Source of the DNA: Roseicyclus sp.
GTDB taxonomy: Bacteria; Pseudomonadota; Alphaproteobacteria; Rhodobacterales; Rhodobacteraceae
DNA: 54,729 bases
Reading direction: 5' to 3'
Assembly (NCBI GenBank): GCA_018401055.1
Contig: JAGYLB010000120.1
Location: 1-54,729, forward strand
The notes below the pieces were generated by a model that worked only from the letters and a program-made list of their open reading frames with translations, ran no database searches and was not told the DNA's origin. Position numbers and translations under genes: made by a program. Of the stretch, positions 47,660 through 54,729 are shown one piece after another (positions within the stretch are counted from its first letter, which is position 1; every line of letters begins with the position of its first letter).

Positions 47660-48902
47660 ATGACGGACGACACGACCCTCCAAGCCACGACGGATATTCC
47701 CGACGACAGCCGCGCCAAACGAAATGTCGCCGTGCTGGTCGCAGCGCAAGCCGTTCTCGGCGCGCAGATGCCGCTGATCTTCACCGTGGGCGGGCTTGCG
47801 GGGCTTACGATCGCGCCCTCGCCGGCGCTCGCCACCATCCCGATCTCGCTGATCGTCTTCGGCTCGATGACGACCGCGCCTTGGCTTTCGGCCCTGATGC
47901 AGCGATTCGGGCGGCAGGCCGGGTTCTTTGTCGGTGCGCTTGGCGGCGCGCTCGGGGCGGGTATCTCGGCCACGGGCCTGTGGATCGACAGTTTCGCGCT
48001 GTTCCTCATCGGCTCCTATCTCACCGGCATCTACATGTCGGCGCAAGGCTTCTACCGCTTCGCCGCCGCCGATACCGCCTCGGCCGCCTTCCGGCCTAAG
48101 GCGATTTCCTATGTGATGGCAGGGGGGCTGTTGTCGGCGCTGGTCGGCCCACAGCTGGTGAAATTCACCGTCGATGCGACGGTCATTCCGTTCGTCGGCT
48201 CCTATGCTTTCGTCGTTCTGATCAACCTGGCGGGCGCAGGGCTCTTTGCCTTTCTCGACGTGCCAAAACCGGTGCCACCCCAACCGGGCGATGCCAAGGG
48301 CCGCAGCCGGATGGAGCTGCTCCGCGACCCCAAGATCGCGGTCGCGATCATCTGCGGCATGGTCTCCTACGCGCTGATGAACCTGATGATGACCTCAACG
48401 CCCTTGGCGGTCGTGGGCTGCGGGTTTTCCACCGGCAATGCCGCCGACATCGTCTCGGCCCATGTGATCGCGATGTATGCGCCCTCCTTTGTCACCGGGC
48501 ACCTGATCGCGCGCTTTGGGGCCATGCGGATCGTGGCGCTTGGCCTGTTCCTGCTGGCCTGTGCGGGTGGCGTGGCGATGACCGGTGTAGAGCTGTTCCA
48601 GTTCTTCTGGTCGCTGGTCCTGCTCGGCATCGGCTGGAATTTCGGCTTCATCGGCGCGACAGCACTGCTGACACAGGCGCACCACCCCGCAGGAATGGCG
48701 CGGGTCGCAGGGCCTCAACGATTTCCTCGTCTTCGGCTGCGTCACCGTCGCCTCGCTGGCATCCGGGCTGATGATGAGCCTTGGCGACAATGTTCAGGAC
48801 GGCTGGACCGCGATCAACCTTGCCATGATCCCCTTCCTGATGCTGGCGGGGGCGGCGCTGATCTGGCTCGCGCTCAGGCCCAAGGATGCCTACGCCACCT
48901 GA
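47660..48902 (+). CDS. MFS transporter (frameshifted)
   Basis: About 413 residues, twelve hydrophobic segments, soluble start. The first 350 residues read without break (VLVAAQAVLGAQMPLIFTVGGLAGLTIAPSPA, LIGSYLTGIYMSAQGFYRFAAADTAS, VIAMYAPSFVTGHLIARFGAMRIV). An extra base near 48703 shifts the frame; the rest is QGLNDFLVFGCVTVASLASGLMMSL and the stop at 48902. It resembles the YnfM/riboflavin or unknown-substrate MFS proteins of alphaproteobacteria. Divergent from alkA; substrate unknown. Confidence 0.8.
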
Positions 48903-48920
48903 GCGCCTACCAACGCCCGG

Positions 48921-49676
48921 TCAGCGCCACCGCATCAGACCGCGGCGGGCCGCGAACTCGCTGCCGTCAAGCTTGCCCTCGATCACCCGCTCGGGATGTC
49001 ACGCGCCGCGCGCAAGATGCCCTCGGCCCGCCACCCGGGAGCAAAGCGCAGGCGCAGCCTGTGGGGGCACCAGCCGCCGCCCGGCCCGCGCGCGCGCCAG
49101 CCTCGACAGTCCCTCCGCAGCCAGATCACGCACAGCCTGCGGCGTGCCCTCGATCAGTGGCACCCGCCCTGCCGCCTCCAGCGCGGGGATGGCGCGCAAG
49201 AAGGCCGCAAGTCCATAAGCCCAACCCGCATCGCGCAAAATGCCCTCGGCCTCGGGCGGCGCGCCAAGAGCGCGTGCCGCAACGGTGACGAGGGTGGCGG
49301 CGGTGTCGGTCAGATAGGCGTCGAAACCCGCGCGATCCTCGAACGGATCGGTGTAGATGTCCCAGCGCCGCGCGGCCACCAGCGCATCCAGCGCGCCGAT
49401 CAGATCTGGCGGCACGGCCTCGGCCATGGGCGCCACGACCTCATGGGCGCGCGGCGGCTTGCCTGCTGCAAGCTCCTCGATCACGTCGCGCCAGAATTGC
49501 AGGCGCATCTCGGCGATGATCGGTTCAGAGGTCACCCAAGGCGCGCGGCTGACCTCGATGTTGAAGGCGTAAAGCGGAAACAGCACGCGCCGCGCAGGCA
49601 CGGGGGCAGCCATGGTGGCGCGGAACCGGTCGGGATCGCCGCGCGCCACCAATTCCGCGCAGGCCTGCAGGCTCAT
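48921..49676 (-). CDS. Squalene/phytoene synthase family protein (frameshifted)
   Basis: About 252 residues with the fold of isoprenyl synthases. It starts MSLQACAELVARGDPDRFRA and has VLFPLYAFNIEVSRAPWVTSEP, MRLQFWRDVIEEL, and DPFEDRAGFDAYLTDTAATLVTVAARALG. The two Asp-rich motifs (DxxxD) of true squalene or phytoene synthases are not complete. It resembles NDUFAF6, a complex I assembly protein, found widely in alphaproteobacteria; I prefer that to a carotenoid role. Frames change near 49045 and 48995; the stop tca is at 48921. The start overlaps the methyltransferase stop. Confidence 0.7.
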
Positions 49677-50394
49677 GCCGGGCGCACCAGAGACAAAAGA
49701 TACCCCGTCTCGCGCCGATGCGCGCGCCAGCCCGCGATTTCCGCCTCGGACATGTCGAGCACGCGGCTCAGCGCCGCATCCGCCCCGGGGCGTAGGCTGG
49801 CGATCCGCGCCTCCATCGGGCGGTAATAGCTTTCCCAGCCGATATCGGAGATCGGGCGGGTCGCAACCGTCCCGAAACCCGCCGCACTTACCTGCGCCGC
49901 GATGCCTGACGCGGTCGTCAGCCGGGCATAGCCCTCCCAAAACGCAATGGCGCCTTCCGACGGGGTATCGGTGAAAAGGCAAGGCTCTGAAAAGGCGATG
50001 ACGCCGCCGGATGCAAGGCGCGCGCGCCACGCCGCCAGCGCCGACTCGATCCCGAGGAAATAGACCGCGCCCGCGCACCAGATGAAATCGAACGGCCCTT
50101 CGGGCGCGGTCATATCGCCGGTCAGAAGCGTCACGCGGCGGTCCGCCCCCAGCGCGCGCGCCCCCTGATGAACGGAGCGTGCAGATCGACGGCCGGTCAC
50201 ATGCCCCTCAGGGGCCGCCCGGGAGAAGCGCGCCGATGTCGCCGCCCGGCCCGCAAGCCGCGTCGAGGATGCGCATCTGGCTGCAACTCCACAACCCCTG
50301 CGGCCCATGCCACATCGGCGGTTTCCCCCGGCCCCTCGCGCGGCAGATCGGCGTGAAGGGTGAAGAAGGCGTCATCGGGCCAGTCGCTCACCAA
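49673..50394 (-). CDS. Class I SAM-dependent methyltransferase (frameshifted)
   Basis: About 240 residues. The SAM-binding motif I reads ILDAACGPGGDIGALLPG (near 50265-50215), motif II-like VTLLTGDMTAPEGPFDFIWCAGAVYFLG, and the rest continues to LSLVRPA and the stop at 49673. Frames change near 50290 and 50195; the start is MVSDWPDDAFFTLHADLPREGPG at 50394. Substrate unknown. It overlaps the exported protein gene upstream and the squalene-synthase-like gene downstream, so these genes form one unit. Confidence 0.75.
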
Positions 50395-50867
50395 TCCCTC
50401 CCGCAGATGTCATCGGCCCCTTCGGGCAGGGTCGCAAGCAGTTCCTCAGTGAAGTCGATCCCGGCGATGGTCTGGCGGGAGAAGAAGATCTCCTGTCCCA
50501 GCAGGGCGACCGGATTGTCTTCGCCGCAGCTGGCATCGCGGCGCAGAACCCGGCCATCGGCGTAACGCAGTACGATGGTATCGCGCCAACCCTCGTCGCA
50601 GCGCGCAATCAGATCGTCGGGCACGGCTGCCACCGCATCCCCAAGGATCGCTGCGGAATGAGCGAAGATACCGGCCTCACGCCAGCGGCGGATCACGCCC
50701 AGGTGCCTCGTTCCCATCGGGCGTTGAAACCCACGACGCGATCATCGGCAAAGATCGTCCTTGCCGACGACATAGGTGTCGGGCGAGCCGTTCGACAGGC
50801 AGATGGCGGTCAGATCCTGCGCCATGACAGGCAGCGGCACCACAAGCAGCAGGGCAAGACATCTCAT
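50388..50867 (-). CDS. Exported protein of unknown function (frameshifted)
   Basis: Reading from ATG at 50867 gives a signal peptide [17 protein letters not shown], then DLTAICLSNGSPDTYVVGK; the frame changes near 50755 and again near 50695, after which RRWREAGIFAHSAAILGDAV, CDEGWRDTIVLRYADGRVLR and GQEIFFSRQTIAGIDFTEEL lead to the stop at 50388. About 158 residues. I do not recognise the family. The start overlaps the cimA stop by 4 bases and the stop overlaps the methyltransferase start. Confidence 0.6.
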
Positions 50868-52491
50868 GACGCAGGCGCCCCGTCCCGGATCAGTTTCCAC
50901 TGTATGGCGTCGATCAAGGCCTCGAAGCTTGCATCGACGATATTGGCTGAAACGCCCACAGTGGACCAGCGCCGCCCGGTCGCATCCTCGCTGTCGATGA
51001 TGACGCGGGTGACGGCCTCTGTCCCGCCTTGGGTGATGCGGACCTTGAAATCGACCAGACGGATGTCGTCGATGTAGCGCTGGTAGGGGCCAAGGTCTTT
51101 GGCCAGCGCCTTGGAGAGCGCGTTGACCGGGCCACGGTCATGCCCTTGTTCATCCATCGACTCGCTGACCGAAAGGGTTTTCTCCTCGCCGATCTTCACC
51201 ACCACGACCGCCTCGGACAAGCTAACCATGCGGTCATACTTGTTCTTGCGGCGTTCCACAGTGACCTTGTAGCGCTTGACCTCGAAGAACCGGGGCATTT
51301 CCCCAAGAGCCCGACGCGCCAGAAGCTCGAAGCTGGCTTGCGCGGTGTCGTAGGAATAGCCCTGATCCTCGCGCGCCTTGATCTCGTCAAGGATGCCGGG
51401 CAGCGCGGGATGGTCGCGCGGCACATCCAAACCCATGGCCCGTCTGACGCTGGCGCAGGTCTGACTGGCCCCGCCTGGTTTGACACTGGGATGATCGCGC
51501 GCGCGACCCAGCTGCGGGGTCGATATGCTCATAGGTCGGGGCTTGACGAATGGCCGAGGCATGCAGCCCCGCCTTGTGCGCAAAGGCCGAGGCGCCGACG
51601 TAGCGGGGCCTGCCGCATCGGCACGCGGTTCAGGATGTCGTCGCAGCAGCGCGCGAGGCGCGGTGAGGTCGCGCAAGGCGTCACGGCTCACCCCGATCTC
51701 GAACCGGCTGGCGTAGGGTTCCTTGAGCAGCAGCGTGGGGATCAGCGTGGTGAGATTGGCGTTGCCGCAGCGTTCGCCCAGACCGTTCAGCGTGCCCTGG
51801 ATCTGGCGCGCGCCTGCTGCCATCACGGCCACGAGACTGCCCGCGACCGCCGTTTCGGTGTCATTGTGGGTGTGGATGCCGAGGCGACGCCTGGGATGCC
51901 TCGCGGCGACCACTGCCCGGCGGTGATCTCGCTCGATCTCGACCGGCAGCGTGCCGCCATTTGTGTCGCACAAGACGACCCAGCGCGCGCCCGCGTCATG
52001 GGCGGCGCGCAGGCAGGCGAGCGCGTAATCCGGATTGGCCTTGTAGCCGTCGAAAAAGTGTTCGGCGTCGAACAGCGTCTCGCGGCCCTCGGCGACGCAA
52101 TGCGTGATGGAGGCGCGGATGTTGTCGCGGTTTTCGTCCAGCGTGATCCCCAGCGCCTCGGTGACGTGGAAATCATGGGTCTTGCCGCACCAGACAGACC
52201 GCCGGCGTGCCTGGCATTCAGACGCCAGGCCAGAACATCGTCGTTCTCGGCCGAGCGGCCTGCGCGTTTGGTCATGCCAAAGGCGGTCATGGTGGCGCGG
52301 GTCTGCGGGGCCGCGTCGAAGAAGGCGCTGTCGGTGGGGTTCGCTCCCGGCCAGCCGCCCTCGATATGGTCGAGGCCGAGCACGTCGAGGGCGGCCGCGA
52401 TGCGCAGTTTCTCGGGTGTGGAGAATTGCACGCCCTGGGTTTGTTGGCCGTCGCGGAGGGTGGTGTCGTAGAGGTGGAGGCGATCAGGCAT
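50864..52491 (-). CDS. cimA: (R)-citramalate synthase (frameshifted)
   Basis: CimA joins pyruvate and acetyl-CoA for isoleucine and C5 precursor synthesis. About 542 residues: [26 protein letters not shown] (catalytic Asp-Arg), then [57 protein letters not shown] HTHND motif, [21 protein letters not shown], and the C-terminal regulatory LeuA-dimer domain to [13 protein letters not shown]. Frames change near 52205 and several times between 51680 and 51430. I start at the ATG at 52491, where [11 protein letters not shown] fits the family; an open frame runs upstream through an inverted repeat. Citramalate use is favoured over 2-isopropylmalate by the overall pattern (CimA/TIGR00977 type). Confidence 0.82.
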
Positions 52492-52540
52492 GCGCGCGGC
52501 CTTCGGCGGGGTAGCGTGGATCGGCAGGGCGACGACCAGC

Positions 52541-52611
52541 CGCATGGTGCTTCTGAAGGCGCACCCTACACAAGCGCGATGTGTAGGGTGTGCCTTCAGG
52601 CGCACCATGCG
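52541..52611. repeat. 32-bp imperfect inverted repeat
   Basis: Arms 52541-52572 and 52580-52611 match at 29 of 32 positions around a 7-base loop; the core is GGTGC..CTGAAGGCGCACCCTACA / TGTAGGGTGTGCCTTCAGGCGCACC. It sits in the cimA-cysS gap. Such CTGAAGGCGCACC palindromes appear dispersed in Rhodobacterales genomes and may be a REP-like element; that is recalled knowledge, not checked. Confidence 0.75.
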
Positions 52612-52622
52612 GTCGGGCCCGG

Positions 52623-54055
52623 TCACAACAGGCCCTCCAGCTTAACGGGGTCGAAGATCATTGCGAATTCTGCTGCAACACCAGATTGAATGGCACGGAG
52701 TTCTAGACCCGCCTCCTTTGCCTGCCCCCTAAGGACATCTGCAGCTTGAAAGTCTTTCGCCTTTCTGAGCGCCTGCCACCTTGTTCCCACTCTTCGTGCC
52801 AAGTCGCTGAATACAATTGTCCGACCTGAACCGACAACAAACACTGCATCGATCTGCCGCTCAGAGAATTCAATCATATTGTCAGGTTCTCTTAGGCCAA
52901 TGAGATGGCAGGCTGCGGCGAGCGCACCCGGATCACCTGTTTCCGCTATATCATGCAATGCCGAGAGGGCACCGGCCGTGTTGAGATCATCGGCTAGAAT
53001 GTCAATGAACCAATCCGGAGGCTTTGTTGCAGGCTGCCCGCGAATGATGCCGTTGAACCTCTGATGATCTCGTACGCCTCCTCCGCCTTCTTCGCCGTCC
53101 AATCCATCGGCTTCGAATAATGCGTGCTCAAAAACACGAACCTGATCACTTCGCCCGGGATACCTTGATCCAGCAAATCCCGCACGGTGAAGAAATTGCC
53201 CAAGCTCTTGGACATCTTCTTGCCCTCGACCTGCAGCATCTCGTTGTGCATCCAGATGCGCGCGAAATCGCCCTCCGGATGGGCGCAGGCCGATTGCGCG
53301 ATCTCGTTCTCGTGGTGGGGAAACAGCAAATCGTTGCCGCCGCCGTGGATGTCGAAACTATCGCCCAAAAGCTCATGCGCCATGGCCGAGCATTCGATGT
53401 GCCAGCCGGGCCGCCCCCGCCCCCACGGGCTGTCCCATCCCGGCAGATCGTCCGTGGAGGGTTTCCACAGCACGAAATCCATCGGGTCTTCCTTGAAGGG
53501 CGCGACCTCGACCCGCGCGCCCGCGATCATGTCGTCGACCGACCGGCCGGACAGCTTGCCATACTCGGCGTAGGAGCGAACACGGAAGAGGACATGCCCC
53601 TCCTTCTCATAGGCGTGGCCCTTGGCGATCAGGTCCGCGGTCATCGCGATCATCTGGCCGATGAATTCCGTCGCGCGGGGCTCATGCGTGGGGCGCAGTG
53701 CGCCGAGCGCGTCCATGTCGGCGTGATACCAGGCGATGGTCTCCTGGCTCCGCTCGGCGATCAGATCCTCGAGCGTGCCGGGCGCACCGGCTTCTTTCCG
53801 GGCCAATGCTGTCGCGTTGATCCTGTCGTCCACATCGGTGAAGTTGCGCGCATAAGTGACGTTGCCCTCCCCGTAGACCTGCCGCAGCAAGCGGTAGAGC
53901 ACATCGAAGACGATGACGGGCCGTGCGTTGCCCAAATGCGCGCGGTCGTAGACCGTTGGGCCGCAGACATACATCTTGACCTTGCCCTTGGTCACGGTCG
54001 GCTCCAGCGGCACAACGGATCTGGTGCGGGAATTGCGCAGGCGGATCTCGACCAT
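52623..54055 (-). CDS. cysS: Cysteinyl-tRNA synthetase (frameshifted, mosaic 3' end)
   Basis: Charges tRNA-Cys. About 478 residues: zinc ligands [15 protein letters not shown] (HIGH-type motif HLGN) and [21 protein letters not shown], the KMSKS loop [19 protein letters not shown], then the anticodon-binding region. One base is missing near 53045, just after EAYEIIRG, and the end ([16 protein letters not shown], then [20 protein letters not shown]) reads in another frame to the stop at 52623. The last third is poorer in G+C (59 of 120 bases between 52801 and 52920) and uses CTA, AGA, ATT and AAT codons unlike its neighbours, which suggests recombination there. Confidence 0.9.
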
Positions 54056-54199
54056 GGGACGGGCCTTTCAAGGGACAGGAAACCGGCGCAGGCGACCTAA
54101 CAGGTTGCACGCGGGTTGAAAACCATCCGTTGCGGGAAAGCGCGTCAATGGCGCATCGCCCCTTTGACTTTGCCGCCGTATACCGTTGTATATGAAACC

Positions 54200-54662
54200 A
54201 TGCGACATGACTTCGTGGATCGGCACTGCCGTGCGATGCCCGGAACCGAACGGGCCACCCCGTTCGGTCCGGATACCGTGGTTTGGAAGATCAACGGCCA
54301 CATGTTCGCAGCCTATACCGACATCGGGCCGGGCCTGTCGGTGCGCACCACGAACCTGACGCGGGCGCTGGCGGTGATCCGGCAGAGCCGCCCGGCCTCG
54401 GCCCCCTATCTGACCGGCGGCGGCTGGGTCCCGCTGCCTTGGAGAAACCGCGCTCGAGGAACTGCGGCTGCGGCTGATCGAAAGCTACAATCTGGTGCGC
54501 CGCGACTGGCCACAGGCCGCCCCGATCCGCGCGGCGTTGCGCAAGACGATTGAGGCCATTCGCGCCTTGCCCCCGGGCGCGCGACATGTGCATCTCGGCC
54601 CCGAACGCGCCGTGACGGAGACCGCATCATGCCCAAGCCATCGACCCGCATTGCCAATCTGA
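54200..54662 (+). CDS. MmcQ/YjbR-family DNA-binding-like protein (frameshifted)
   Basis: About 153 residues. MRHDFVDRHCRAMPGTERATPFGPDTVVWKINGHMFAAY is the start of the CyaY-like YjbR fold, and VRTTNLTRALAVIRQSRPASAPYLTGGGWVPLPW the middle. An extra base near 54445 shifts the frame; the tail ELRLRLIESYNLVRRDW continues to 54662 and overlaps the following aminotransferase. Proteins of this family bind DNA or have unknown function. I start at the ATG at 54200. Confidence 0.75.
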
Positions 54663-54729
54663 CCGGCGATCGTGACGATGGCTGGGCCATCTTTTACCGA
54701 GCCCGCGCGATGAAGGCCGCAGGGGCGCG
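54629..54729 (+). CDS. PLP-dependent aminotransferase, start only
   Basis: Only 33 residues are in the window: MPKPSTRIANLTGDRDDGWAIFYRARAMKAAGA. The stretch (S/T)RIANLTG..DGW.IFYRARAMKAAG is the usual N-terminus of a class I/II aminotransferase in Rhodobacterales. The start overlaps the end of the YjbR-like gene. The identity is by N-terminal resemblance only, since no catalytic lysine is visible. Confidence 0.6.
   Translation, partial: MPKPSTRIANLTGDRDDGWAIFYRARAMKAAGA

Noticed and set aside
48921..49676. Carotenoid phytoene synthase (crtB) as the identity of the squalene-synthase-like gene
   Set aside because: It lacks the complete DxxxD motifs, is too short, and no other crt gene is near; NDUFAF6-like is preferred.

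Overview
The window reads as chromosomal DNA of a purple, aerobic-anoxygenic-phototroph-type alphaproteobacterium of the order Rhodobacterales. The evidence is a pucBAC light-harvesting operon with two PpsR/CrtJ boxes over its promoter, a fused-MrpA seven-subunit cation antiporter, an AcpXL/LpxD lipid A cluster, high G+C and typical Rhodobacterales neighbours. Genus and species cannot be fixed from the sequence alone.

Layout. 1-4451: an exported protein cut by the window edge, a cupin-type regulator, and a divergent acyl-CoA synthetase / DsbA-like / efflux-pump cluster. 4468-10348: mfd, a small membrane protein, hemB (first common step of haem and bacteriochlorophyll synthesis) and a SYLF lipoprotein. 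10423-17358: a run on the + strand with a penicillin-acylase-type hydrolase, a P-loop ATPase, metA (its residues suggest acetyl-CoA use), an alpha/beta hydrolase, ppk2 and a TetR regulator. 17455-25433: a HerA-like ATPase, an intergenic stretch with two hairpin terminators and a candidate small RNA, an IalB-family protein, the ketosynthase-acpXL-lpxD lipid A group, and an L,D-transpeptidase divergent from a DUF882/YcbK-like protein. 25573-26534: msrB-msrA.

26610-29966 is the photosynthesis block on the - strand: promoter with PpsR boxes, pucB, pucA (with a long tail), pucC, then an unnamed gene that overlaps pucC by 4 bases. This last gene encodes a protein built from 15- and 25-residue repeats of exact 45 and 75 bp period, and it is the strongest candidate here for undescribed biology. 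30089-32661 holds a PfkB-type sugar kinase and a four-domain rhodanese, both badly broken in frame. 32695-38597 is the mrp operon, followed by a tRNA-Gly(CCC) and a candidate small RNA. 39297-46045: an AbrB-family permease, the zwf-pgl-pgi operon behind a perfect LacI-type palindrome, an agmatinase-family ureohydrolase and an HNH nuclease. 46257-54729: an esterase, alkA, an MFS transporter, a squalene/phytoene-synthase-like protein overlapping a methyltransferase, an exported protein, cimA, a long inverted repeat, cysS, a YjbR-like protein and the start of an aminotransferase.

A window-wide caution: about half of the genes, including core ones such as mfd, lpxD and cysS, are interrupted by single-base gains or losses, usually in or next to G/C runs. 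I treat these mostly as base-calling errors in the assembly, not as real pseudogenes, and give the coordinates of the whole reconstructed gene in each case.
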